NCBI GenBank assembly: GCA_947452365.1
Contig: CANGCO010000019.1
Coordinates: 1-32,275, forward strand
Length of the DNA: 32,275 nt
Reading direction: 5' to 3'
DNA from: Caulobacteraceae bacterium
Lineage (GTDB): Bacteria; Pseudomonadota; Alphaproteobacteria; Caulobacterales; Caulobacteraceae
The notes under the pieces are model-generated. The model was not told the origin of the DNA. It saw only the letters and a list, made by a program, of their open reading frames with translations, and did no database searches. Both the position numbers and the translations under genes were made by a program. Of the stretch, positions 7,896 through 15,783 are shown in pieces; position 1 is the first letter of the stretch, and each line of letters begins with the position of its first letter.

Positions 7896-8695
7896 GCCCA
7901 ATCCCCAAACCCAGCCCCAAGCTTAGCCGCCTGCCCGCGCGCTTATGGCTTGGCCTTGCGACCAGCCTGCTCTTGTGCTGCCTACCCTGCCTTGCCCAGG
8001 CCCAGGCGTTGAACATTAATCTTGGCACGGGCGCGGGCTTGACCGAGCGGGTGGTGCAATTGATTGCCCTGCTGACCGTCCTGTCGCTTGCCCCCTCTAT
8101 ATTGATCATGACCACAGCCTTTGTTCGCATTGTCGTGGTCTTGTCCCTGCTGCGCACCGCCATTGGCCTGCAGCAAAGCCCGCCCAATGCGGTGATTATC
8201 AGCCTGTCTCTGTTCTTGACCGCCATTGTCATGGGGCCAACCTTTCAGGCCTCTTATGATGCGGGCGTGCGGCCCTTTATGAACAAGCAGATGGAATTGC
8301 CGCAAGCCTTTAATGCCGCTAGCGGGCCGGTAAAGACCTTCATGCTCAGCCAGGTCCAGACCAAGGATCTTGAGCTGTTTTTGCGCCTGTCTAAGATCAA
8401 AAAGCCCCCGATCCGCGCTGAAATCCCACTTCAAGTCCTGACCTCGGCCTTTATGATTAGCGAGCTAAAACGCGCCTTTGAAATCGGCTTTTTGCTGTTC
8501 ATCCCCTTCTTGGTCATAGATCTGGTCGTGGCCAGCATATTGATGAGCATGGGCATGATGATGCTGCCACCGGCGGTGATTTCACTGCCGTTCAAGCTGA
8601 TCTTTTTTGTGCTGGTCGATGGCTGGGGTCTGGTGGCTGGCGCCTTGGTCGAAAGCTTCCACCAAGGGCGGGTGCCCATTCCCGGAACCGGATGA
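7892..8695 (+). CDS. fliP: Flagellar export gate protein FliP
   Basis: A 267-residue membrane protein forming the main ring of the export channel. A cleavable signal peptide is apparent (LWLGLATSLLLCCLPCLAQAQ), as FliP normally has. Family signatures follow: SLAPSILIMTTAFVRIVVVL, LRTAIGLQQSPPNAV, FMISELKRAFEIGFLLFIPF and LPFKLIFFVLVDGW. It overlaps fliO by 4 bases and converges on the repeat-protein gene with only 12 bases between the two stops. Confidence 0.97.
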   Translation: MSPIPKPSPKLSRLPARLWLGLATSLLLCCLPCLAQAQALNINLGTGAGLTERVVQLIALLTVLSLAPSILIMTTAFVRIVVVLSLLRTAIGLQQSPPNAVIISLSLFLTAIVMGPTFQASYDAGVRPFMNKQMELPQAFNAASGPVKTFMLSQVQTKDLELFLRLSKIKKPPIRAEIPLQVLTSAFMISELKRAFEIGFLLFIPFLVIDLVVASILMSMGMMMLPPAVISLPFKLIFFVLVDGWGLVAGALVESFHQGRVPIPGTG

Positions 8696-8707
8696 GGGGC
8701 CAATAAG

Positions 8708-11677
8708 CTAGGCCTGGGGTTTGGGCGCGGCGGCGGCCTTGGCGGCCTTGGCAGGGGCCGGCGTGACCGGTTGGGTTGTGGCCACGAGCGCTTGGCCTTG
8801 GAATTTTTGCTTGGCCCTCGCGGCCCATCCGGCAAATTTATCGCTTTGGGCTAGGGTCGAGAGCACCTGGCTGGGGGCGACCACTGTGTCATCATCTAGG
8901 CCATCCAGCGCAATCTTCAGCGCATCGGCTTGCCGCGCCTTTTCAACCAGGGGGGAAAATCGCTGCTTCAACCTGGCCAAGGCCTTTGTGTCATTGGCCA
9001 GACTATAGCTTACCGCCGAACGCAAAAGTCGGGTCTCATCCTCCTCTGACAGGGGATTATCAACCGCCTTCCAGCGATCACCCAGTTCCTTCTCAAAGGC
9101 GGGGCCGGCCTGGGTCCAGACTTTTTTGCGCCAGGCAATGTCATTTCGAAGTTCGGTGGCCTCGGCGGACTTATCGGCCGCTAGGATCTCAAGCGCATGG
9201 TCGGGTTTGCCAAGCTCATTCCAAGCCCTCGCCTCGATCACCCGCCGTTCCGCCGCCAGGGCAACAGGCAAAAGGGTGGAACGGGAATCATTAATCGCCT
9301 GAAGTGCCTTTTCCGGTTGCCGGTTCATAAGCTGAACCAGGGCCAGATCGGTCGACACAATACTGCGCGGCAGGCCCTCCAGCCGATTATCGACCTGATA
9401 TTTCAAGAGCTCTGCGGCCTGGTCCAACAAATCGACATCCACCAGCCGCCGCGCCAGCCGCCGCACCATGACGTCGCCATCACTGCCAATGGGGGTGAGA
9501 TATTTGAAGTCATAAAACAGCGCCAAGGCCTGGACGGGCTGCAGGGAGTCGGCAAGCCCATCAAGATAAAGGCTTCGAAAAATCGCGCTGGAATCATCGG
9601 CCAATTGCCGGGCCTCAGGCGTATCGGGTGTTCGCCGACCCATTGAGCCCAGCACGCCCAAGGCCTCGCGAAAACGGCCAAGATCAACATAGAGCTGGGC
9701 CTCAGCCGCAACGGCCTTGAGCTCAGTGGCATCGCCGCGCCAGCCTAGCCGGACATGATCATAGGCATCCAGCGCCGCCACAGGGCTGATCTTGCCACTT
9801 GCCTGCTTGATCTGGGTGGCGCGAAGCATGGCTGGCATGCGGATCTGGTCCGACCCAGCCTTGGCCATGGCCTCATACATGGCCAAGGCACGATTGGTGT
9901 CGCCCATCCGGTCAAACAACTCGGCCTGGACCATTAAGGTTTTGAGCCATTCGAGCGGCTCAACATTCGGCTTAAGGGCTAGAGGCAATAACTGGCTGGC
10001 GCCCTGAAGGTCACCCGCTTCCATGGCGGCCTTGACATCGGCCCGGGCAAACCGGGCGCGCCACAGGGACGGAAATGCGGTCAAGGCGGGCATGCCCTTG
10101 GCAAAGGCTTCGCGCGCAGTATCCCACTGTCCGGTCTGGGCAGAACTATAGCCGCGCCAAAGCGCGCTGGCCGGATCAGACGCCAGTTCAGGCACAGACA
10201 GGTCGGCCAAGGCTTCTGCATAACGGCCAGCCATGGCCTTGGCCGCGCCGCGAAGTCCGCGAAAATTGGGGTCATCGACACTGGCGCGACTAGAGCTTGC
10301 AATCGCATTTAGGATTCCAATGCCCTCAAAAGCCAGACCTGAGCCAATCATAAAGCGGGCCAAGGCCATCCGGGCATTGGTCAAGGCCGCCGTGCCATCA
10401 CCCGCTTCTGCTGCGGCCGCGTCAAACAAGGCATTGTATCGGCCAGAAAATCCGCCAGACCCGGTTTTGGGCCAGGTCTTAAAATCAACCAGTCCCGGCA
10501 TGGCCGCCGCCTGAGGGGCGCCGCCGCCCTGATCATCGCGACTGGATCGATTGTCATCGGACAGGGCAAGGCCCTTGGGGCGGCCAATGCGCACCTGACT
10601 GCCCGCCAAGACCACATTTAGATCATCAGCATAGGGCTCAATAGCCAGGCCTTGAAAGGACTTAAGCAGGGCCATATCGACAAATTCACGGCGCATTGGC
10701 AGACCATTTATGGGTGCCATGGCCGTTACCGCAATCACGCGATCTCCGACCACCGGATCATTGATCCACAAGGCACGGCCAGCACCGGGCAGGTCTGCGG
10801 TTAGGGTGACCCGGTTCAAGTTTTCATCGCCAGCAATGGCAATACTAGCCCCTGACATGGCCGAGGATGAACCCAGCATTAGGGTCCGTGTGCCAGCATT
10901 GGCCGAAACACTGACCGCCTCGCCGGGCGCAAGCTTGACCCGCAGAGCAGACAGGTTGGGCCCAGAAACAAACTGGGGCTGAAAGCGATTGACCAAACCT
11001 TTTGGCCATCTGGACGTATCCAGTCGGGCTTGGGCGTCAAACACAGCCCATACCCCATCGCCGCGGCGGAACATGGCGGCGGGTACGGGCGCCCGCCAAG
11101 CAAATTGCAACGCGACCTGATTAGGCTGAGCGCTGATGACAACCGGCACCACGCCAGAGGCTGGACGCGGGTCAACCGGCGCTTGTTGCTTAGGTGGCGC
11201 TTGATCCGTTAGGCTGGCGGGACCTGATTTTGGCGCAGGGGTCGCAGCAGACTTGGGCGAAGGTGGCGGGTCGAATGCACCGCGCTTATAGGCATTTATA
11301 TACAAGGCTCCATCGGCCATGCCCGAGGCCGCATCCGCCCCGTCTTCCAAGCCGAGCGTGATCTGGGTGGCGTCTGCCAAGGTCTTGGTATCGACGGTCT
11401 TGATAAACGGCGGCGGCGATAAGCGCAGCCGGGTTAGATCAGGGGGTGTCTTGCCGGGAATACGCACAATCAAGGTCTGGCCAGAGCGCCTGACCGTCAT
11501 GCCGCGACTAGCCTTGCCGCGAAATTCAATACGCGACATGTCCTTATTTCGCGCAATCTTGACCTCCGGCACCGATGCCGTGGTTTGAGCCAAAGCCGTC
11601 ACATTCACCGAGCCCATCGCCAAGGCGAGGATGAGGGCAAGACAAGATGGGGTGAGGCGTTTAGGCTTGACGGTCAT
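8708..11677 (-). CDS. Large exported helical-repeat (TPR-like) protein of the flagellar locus
   Basis: 989 residues with a signal peptide (about 1-31, ending VTALAQ). Residues about 36-130 and 180-310 look beta-rich and alternate short polar and hydrophobic strands (for example VKIARNKDMSRIEFRGKA), loosely resembling AMIN-like domains. A Pro/Ala-rich linker lies near 137-172. From about 400 to 930 the protein is a long series of paired amphipathic helices (ARMALARFMIGSGLAFEGIG, SALWRGYSSAQTGQWDTARE), as in TPR proteins. It follows a MotE-like gene by 14 bases at the end of fliL-fliM-DUF6468-motE-like. By analogy with rhizobial MotC, a periplasmic protein that needs MotE, it may act at the stator or motor. 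That is inference: no sequence identity to MotC is claimed and it is much larger. Confidence 0.75.
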   Translation of the reverse strand: MTVKPKRLTPSCLALILALAMGSVNVTALAQTTASVPEVKIARNKDMSRIEFRGKASRGMTVRRSGQTLIVRIPGKTPPDLTRLRLSPPPFIKTVDTKTLADATQITLGLEDGADAASGMADGALYINAYKRGAFDPPPSPKSAATPAPKSGPASLTDQAPPKQQAPVDPRPASGVVPVVISAQPNQVALQFAWRAPVPAAMFRRGDGVWAVFDAQARLDTSRWPKGLVNRFQPQFVSGPNLSALRVKLAPGEAVSVSANAGTRTLMLGSSSAMSGASIAIAGDENLNRVTLTADLPGAGRALWINDPVVGDRVIAVTAMAPINGLPMRREFVDMALLKSFQGLAIEPYADDLNVVLAGSQVRIGRPKGLALSDDNRSSRDDQGGGAPQAAAMPGLVDFKTWPKTGSGGFSGRYNALFDAAAAEAGDGTAALTNARMALARFMIGSGLAFEGIGILNAIASSSRASVDDPNFRGLRGAAKAMAGRYAEALADLSVPELASDPASALWRGYSSAQTGQWDTAREAFAKGMPALTAFPSLWRARFARADVKAAMEAGDLQGASQLLPLALKPNVEPLEWLKTLMVQAELFDRMGDTNRALAMYEAMAKAGSDQIRMPAMLRATQIKQASGKISPVAALDAYDHVRLGWRGDATELKAVAAEAQLYVDLGRFREALGVLGSMGRRTPDTPEARQLADDSSAIFRSLYLDGLADSLQPVQALALFYDFKYLTPIGSDGDVMVRRLARRLVDVDLLDQAAELLKYQVDNRLEGLPRSIVSTDLALVQLMNRQPEKALQAINDSRSTLLPVALAAERRVIEARAWNELGKPDHALEILAADKSAEATELRNDIAWRKKVWTQAGPAFEKELGDRWKAVDNPLSEEDETRLLRSAVSYSLANDTKALARLKQRFSPLVEKARQADALKIALDGLDDDTVVAPSQVLSTLAQSDKFAGWAARAKQKFQGQALVATTQPVTPAPAKAAKAAAAPKPQA

Positions 11678-11691
11678 AATGGCGCTCGCCC

Positions 11692-12531
11692 CTAGCCCTT
11701 CTGGACCTTGGCCGCGTCTTGCGGTTTGGGCGGGATAGGCCCTGAACTAGTCGCCGGCGCAGGCGATGGCGGCGCAACGGCCTCGCGGGCATCCTTCATC
11801 GCCTTGGCGGCGACAAATCGATTAGCCAGTTTTTCCGTCAGGGCCTTGGCATCCTCGGGCGCCATCTTGGCCAAGATGGCCGACAAGATTGGGGCCTTCA
11901 TCTGAGCGGCGATCGGAACCCGGACACTATCATCCATCAGCGCCATACGACTGGCGGCATCCTTAGGCTTCATCGTCTCATATATGACGATCAGGCGCGC
12001 AATCTCGGCATCTTGCTGATTGTCCGCCTGCTTGATGAGGGCTGTAATCTGGCTCTTTAAGGCTTGCATGGTCTTAAGCTTGCCGTCGAGTTTGCTTTCG
12101 GCCGCGGCCAGCAATTGCAGTTGCAGATCAATGGTTTTTTCGCGCTGGTCCAACTGCCCCCGGCGCGCGCCTAGGCTTTGCAAGACGTTCAATTCGGCAG
12201 GTGACAATCCTGCCTCTTGCGCGAGGGCCGTGGCCGATACGGCACAGACGGTTCCGGCCTTAGGAATCTGAATACCGCTCGTCGGACCCTGGGCCGCTAG
12301 GCGAAAACTATCGGTTCCAGCACCAAGACCGGCCTTGTCGGCCAACTCTGTTTTCGCGCCTTCTGGCAGGGCGGCCTTTGCCGCCTTTCCGCCTGATACA
12401 ACCTCCTGCGCAAAGGCCCGCGCCCCGGTCATGGCCTTGGGCAGATCACCGGCACTGGTCAAGACCTTGATGGCTAGGACACCGCCAATCGCGACCGCGA
12501 TTACGGGCAAGAGACGAGGAACCGCACGCAT
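11692..12531 (-). CDS. MotE-like protein (MgtE_N-like domain, coiled coil)
   Basis: A 279-residue protein with an N-terminal hydrophobic segment (LPVIAVAIGGVLAIKVL), an Ala/Gly-rich stretch, a coiled coil (about 130-190; RRGQLDQREKTIDLQLQLLA) and a C-terminal helical domain (about 195-250). That domain has the MgtE_N/MotE pattern: IARLIVIYETMKPKDAASRM, then ILAKMAPEDAKALTEKLA. MotE in rhizobia is a periplasmic chaperone for MotC. The ATG at 12531 is chosen because GGAGG lies 6 bases upstream; a TTG at 12534 is too close to it. The start overlaps the DUF6468 stop as TGATG. The coiled coil followed by this domain is also seen in FlaA locus proteins of unknown function, so the name is tentative. 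Confidence 0.78.
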   Translation of the reverse strand: MRAVPRLLPVIAVAIGGVLAIKVLTSAGDLPKAMTGARAFAQEVVSGGKAAKAALPEGAKTELADKAGLGAGTDSFRLAAQGPTSGIQIPKAGTVCAVSATALAQEAGLSPAELNVLQSLGARRGQLDQREKTIDLQLQLLAAAESKLDGKLKTMQALKSQITALIKQADNQQDAEIARLIVIYETMKPKDAASRMALMDDSVRVPIAAQMKAPILSAILAKMAPEDAKALTEKLANRFVAAKAMKDAREAVAPPSPAPATSSGPIPPKPQDAAKVQKG

Positions 12532-13073
12532 CAACGACCTCCAAAGGGTTTACCAGGTTTCAGCCCCGGCATTTGGCGCGGATCAGGATCACGCTGCGCG
12601 GGGGGCTCATCAAACAGATCGTCATCAAGCCCCGCAGGCTTTCGGCTGCGCGGGGAAGCGGCGGATTCCGTCTCGATCGCGCGGACCGGCATTGAGGTGC
12701 TTGGTGCAGGCTCACTCAAAAAGCGGGGCTTTGACAGGGGCTGCGGCGCGGCGACGGGATCGGCGGCTAGGCGCGGCGACCTCACCAATTCAAGCGCCGC
12801 CGACATTTTGCTGTCCAGTTGTTCCATCAGTTCGCGGGCCTGATGTATCCGGCTACCCAATAAATCGCCCGCTTCCTGGGCGGCCATACGCAGTTGGGTC
12901 AGACCCGCCTGGGCCCTGACCGAGGCGGCATTGAGTTCTTGAACCGCGAGCGTAAAACTCTGATGGCTTTGGCGCAGGTCTTTTAGCCGCCGCTCAAGCC
13001 GAATCCCAACCGCAAGGGCCGTGATCAGCAAGGCTGCCAATAATAGGTTCAAGAAAACCGGGACAAAACTCAT
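12531..13073 (-). CDS. DUF6468-type protein of the flagellar locus
   Basis: A 180-residue protein with an N-terminal membrane anchor (about residues 5-24, FLNLLLAALLITALAVGIRL) and a coiled-coil segment (about 27-95; RRLKDLRQSHQSFTLAVQEL). A Pro/Arg-rich, probably disordered tail ends in KPGKPFGGR. It matches my recollection of DUF6468, a family found beside fliM in alphaproteobacterial flagellar loci; its function is not known. The ATG overlaps the fliM stop by 4 bases (ATGA) and the 3' end overlaps the MotE-like start, so all three genes are tightly coupled. Confidence 0.75.
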   Translation of the reverse strand: MSFVPVFLNLLLAALLITALAVGIRLERRLKDLRQSHQSFTLAVQELNAASVRAQAGLTQLRMAAQEAGDLLGSRIHQARELMEQLDSKMSAALELVRSPRLAADPVAAPQPLSKPRFLSEPAPSTSMPVRAIETESAASPRSRKPAGLDDDLFDEPPAQRDPDPRQMPGLKPGKPFGGR

Positions 13074-14152
13074 TTGAGCTCCCGCAAGGTTTTCTTGGTG
13101 GTTGGGCTTAAGGGCCGTTCAATGCGCATGGCCACTCGATTATCGCGCCGTCCAATCCGGCCTTGAGTCAAGGGAATGGAACCGGCCCGCAACTCAACCA
13201 GACTGTCCGGCGTGGCATTGAGCATGAATACATCCCCGACCTTGAAATCGAGCACTTGTTGGAGATTGATCTTTTGTTCATCCAGAACGCAACTGACCTC
13301 CATTTGGGTCGACCAAAGCTCTGTCGCCAGATGCCCTTCCCAAATATTGTCGCGGCCAAATTTTTCGCCCATGAATTGCTGCAGCAATAACTTGCGGATC
13401 GGCTCCAGCGTGGCATAGGGCAATAAGAGTTCAAGCCGCCCGCCCCGGTCCTCCATGTCAATTCGCAGCTTGACCAGGATGGCGGCATTGGCAGGCCTGA
13501 CAATGGCGGCGAACCGCGGATTGGTCTCTAATCGGTCCAGATTAAAGGTCACCGGTGTTAGGGGTTCAAACGCCTGCTTGGCATCGACCAAGACCACCTC
13601 GATCATCCGCTGCACCAGGGCGCGCTCGATCGTGGTATAGGGTCGCCCCTCAATGCGCATGGCCGCCGAGCCCCGACGCCCCCCCAGCAGCACATCCACC
13701 ACCGAATAGATCAGGTTGGAATCGACGGTCAAAAGCCCGTAATTATCCAATTCCTCGGCCCGAAACACCGACAATATGGCCGGCAAGGGGATGGTGTTGA
13801 GATAGTCGCCAAACCGGATGGACGAGATATTGTCCAAGGACACCTCGACATTATCCGAGGTGAAATTGCGCAGGCTGGTGCTCATCAAACGCACCAGACG
13901 GTCGAACACGACCTCGAGCATGGGCAGCCGCTCATAGCTGACCAGGGCCGAATTGATAATCGCCCGAATGCCCGCGTGTTCGTCGGAATCCTCATTCGCG
14001 GGATCAAAGCCGAGCAGGCTGTCAATCTCATCTTGATTGAGAATGCGTTCAACACCGGGCAAGAACCCATCGGACCCATCTGCATCATTGATAGGGGAAT
14101 TAGGGTCCGCGCCACCCTGCCAGTCTGTTGCTGTGTCCGCATCTTCCGCCAT
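13070..14152 (-). CDS. fliM: Flagellar motor switch protein FliM
   Basis: A 360-residue C-ring protein that binds phosphorylated CheY and reverses rotation. The CheY-binding peptide is present but unusually far in (LNQDEIDSLLGF, about 38-49), behind a 37-residue acidic extension. The middle domain has the FliM hallmarks ALVSYERLPMLEVVFDRLVR, SDNVEVSLDNISSIRFGDYL and VVDVLLGGRRG. The C-terminal SpoA domain (about 275-350) includes LQQVLDFKVGDVFML. ATG start with AGAAGAGA upstream. It lies 24 bases after fliL. Confidence 0.97.
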   Translation of the reverse strand: MAEDADTATDWQGGADPNSPINDADGSDGFLPGVERILNQDEIDSLLGFDPANEDSDEHAGIRAIINSALVSYERLPMLEVVFDRLVRLMSTSLRNFTSDNVEVSLDNISSIRFGDYLNTIPLPAILSVFRAEELDNYGLLTVDSNLIYSVVDVLLGGRRGSAAMRIEGRPYTTIERALVQRMIEVVLVDAKQAFEPLTPVTFNLDRLETNPRFAAIVRPANAAILVKLRIDMEDRGGRLELLLPYATLEPIRKLLLQQFMGEKFGRDNIWEGHLATELWSTQMEVSCVLDEQKINLQQVLDFKVGDVFMLNATPDSLVELRAGSIPLTQGRIGRRDNRVAMRIERPLSPTTKKTLRELK

Positions 14153-14176
14153 AATCGATCTCTTCTAGGCCCGGGC

Positions 14177-14753
14177 CTAGTTGATGAGCATTTCTTCAAT
14201 CAGGACTGAATTGACCCGGGTCGGTGCTAGGATCAGGTTCACCCTCCGCAAGATTTCCATCCGCACCTGATAACTGCCTTGGCTGCCCTGCAGGTCTTCC
14301 ACCCGCAATTCGCGAAACAGGGCCTGGAAGGCATCCTGCAGCCTTGGCCCATTGGCGGTGACCACCTCGACCGCTGCCTCATTGGGCAGTTCAAAGGTCA
14401 ATTTGAGCTTTAGATAGGTCGCACGGCCATCGGGGGACTGCATATTGGAGGTGATCGGCGGTAGGGTGTAAAACACCACACCATCGGGTCCCTCGCGAAT
14501 TATTGGATCATTCGGCCCGGCCTTGGTTTTTTCCTCGCCCTCCTTTTTTCCGTCCTTCTTCGTTTTTGCCCCTTCCTTTTTTTTCAGCCGCATGGGCGTC
14601 CGGCTTATTAGCAAAAATCATGAAATAGGCCCCGGCACTGCCCGCAAGCAGGACAAGGGCAGCCACCATGCCGATCAGGATGACCGGCGGACCCTTTTTC
14701 TTGACCTCTTCGGTCTCAGCAACCGCCTCTTGCGCACCATCTGTATTGGCCAT
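14177..14753 (-). CDS. fliL: FliL, interrupted by a frameshift at an A8 tract
   Basis: FliL is a single-helix inner-membrane protein that stabilises the flagellar stator. The N-terminal part starts at ATG 14753 (MANTDGAQEA) and has the membrane helix VILIGMVAALVLLAGSAGAY followed by FMIFANKPDAHAAEKK. The conserved periplasmic part (YLKLKLTFELPNEAAVEVV; LRRVNLILAPTRVNSVLIEE) is in the next frame. The switch falls in a Lys-rich linker at eight consecutive A on the coding strand (14584-14577). Dropping one A gives a single 191-residue frame, normal for FliL; without a shift the first frame ends near 14508. It may be a sequencing or assembly error, a real mutation, or polymerase slippage or +1 frameshifting. 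The intact residues elsewhere argue against an old pseudogene. Confidence 0.82.
14577..14584 (-). other. A8 homopolymer where the fliL frame changes
   Basis: Eight A on the coding strand (eight T on the plus strand) between the codons for Ala-Glu and the Lys/Glu-rich linker. Reading seven A joins the N-terminal and C-terminal FliL frames. Reading nine A leads to a stop about 30 codons later (in-frame TAA). Shorter A5 and A6 runs downstream are less likely sites, because the second frame already reads as a natural linker directly after the A8 tract. Confidence 0.7.
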
Positions 14754-14888
14754 GATTTCCGACACCGTCTTTTTGACTTCGACGCAGCAGGCGTGCGCCC
14801 GCCGTGTCCTAGGCTGAAAGGGGACACATACTCTATAAGACCAATGCCCCGCTTTGGTTAAGGATATGTTTTTACCACCATTCGATGT

Positions 14889-14905
14889 CGGCAAAAACTG
14901 CCGGG
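14889..14905. promoter_or_regulatory. FlbD (ftr)-like inverted repeat
   Basis: CGGCA-AAAAC-TGCCG (14889-14903), followed by GG, is an inverted repeat. It resembles the Caulobacter ftr enhancer (CGGCA and TGCCG arms around an A/T-biased centre), though the spacer here is 5 bases and I recall 6. Its centre is about 99 bases upstream of the start site predicted from the sigma-54 promoter of flgF, the classical distance for such enhancers. It may also face the divergent fliL. Confidence 0.5.
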
Positions 14906-14938
14906 CAAATCCTGTCCACAGGCATTTTGTTAACGATA

Positions 14939-14951
14939 AAAGATATTGATT
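14939..14951 (-). promoter_or_regulatory. IHF-like site in AT-rich tract
   Basis: The minus strand has AATCAA-TATC-TTT, which fits WATCAA-N4-TTR except at the last base. It sits inside an AT-rich tract (about 14933-14968) between the ftr-like element and the sigma-54 promoter, where IHF normally bends DNA in Caulobacter flagellar promoters. Confidence 0.4.
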
Positions 14952-14968
14952 TTATTATATTTTTTATC

Positions 14969-14984
14969 TGGCTCAACCCTTGCA
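14969..14984 (+). promoter_or_regulatory. Sigma-54 promoter of flgF
   Basis: TGGCTCAACCCTTGCA matches the -24/-12 consensus TGGCACG-N4-TTGCA. The invariant GG and GC are exactly 10 bases apart. Transcription would start near 14995, about 35 bases before the flgF start codon. An AT-rich IHF-like stretch and an ftr-like repeat lie upstream, the usual sigma-54/FlbD layout. Confidence 0.7.
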
Positions 14985-15029
14985 TCATTAAGGTTTGGCT
15001 CTTGCTGGCTAATCATTGGGATAAATGGT

Positions 15030-15764
15030 TTGGACAATTCGCTCTATGTTGGCCTGTCGCGGCAAATGACCCTGAAACGGGAAATGGATATTGTTGCCAA
15101 CAATATTGCCAATCAGGACGCGGCTGGCTTCAAGATCGAGCATCTAATTGTTCAGGAATACCCCAAGGCCCCGGCAGCGACCGAGGGCGGGCCCAAGCCT
15201 ATCAAATTCGTCTATGACCTCGGTGTGGCGCGTGATTTTAAGGCCGGGCCCATGCAGCGCACAGACAATCCACTGGACATGGCGCTCGAGGGCGATGCGT
15301 TTTTTACCATCAATACCCCCGACGGCATTCGCTATACCCGCGATGGGCGGTTTACCCTCGATAATACCGGAAGACTGGTCACTCAAGGCGGCTATCCGGT
15401 CGTTGGTGAGGGCGGTGATATTGTGTTCGATGTCACTCAAGGCCCAATCGCCGTCAGCCGCGACGGTGTCATCAGCCAAGGCAATCTTCGCATTACCCGC
15501 TTAAATCTCGCCCAATTTGGCGCCCTTAGCGGGCTGGAAAAAACCGGGGATGGCTTTTTCCGCAATGCTAATAATCAGCAAGTTCTGCCCGCACCCAATG
15601 CCTCTGTGCATCAAGGCAGTATCGAAGGCTCCAACGTCAATCCCATCCTTGAGATCACCGAAATGATCGAGGTCAGCCGCGCCTATGAGCGCATGACCAA
15701 GCTGGTCGACCAAAATGCCGAACTGTCCCGAGGCGCTGTTCAGCGCCTTGGCAAGATCAACTAG
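15030..15764 (+). CDS. flgF: Flagellar proximal rod protein FlgF
   Basis: A 244-residue rod protein. It begins with the family N terminus read as M/L-DNSLYVGLSRQMTLKRE, then MDIVANNIANQDAAGFK. The middle has DGDAFF-like GDAFFTINTPDGIRYTRDGR and the end NVNPILEITEMIEVSRAYER. The start is TTG at 15030 with GGGA 8 bases upstream. The frame is open further back to 14946, but those residues do not resemble FlgF and overlap the sigma-54 promoter. First gene of flgF-flgG-flgA-flgH. Confidence 0.95.
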   Translation: MDNSLYVGLSRQMTLKREMDIVANNIANQDAAGFKIEHLIVQEYPKAPAATEGGPKPIKFVYDLGVARDFKAGPMQRTDNPLDMALEGDAFFTINTPDGIRYTRDGRFTLDNTGRLVTQGGYPVVGEGGDIVFDVTQGPIAVSRDGVISQGNLRITRLNLAQFGALSGLEKTGDGFFRNANNQQVLPAPNASVHQGSIEGSNVNPILEITEMIEVSRAYERMTKLVDQNAELSRGAVQRLGKIN

Positions 15765-15783
15765 ACAAGAAGGATAAAGACCC

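Noticed and set aside
14917-14940. TTAAC near 14930 as a CtrA box for flgF
   Set aside because: No TTAA lies 7 bases to either side.
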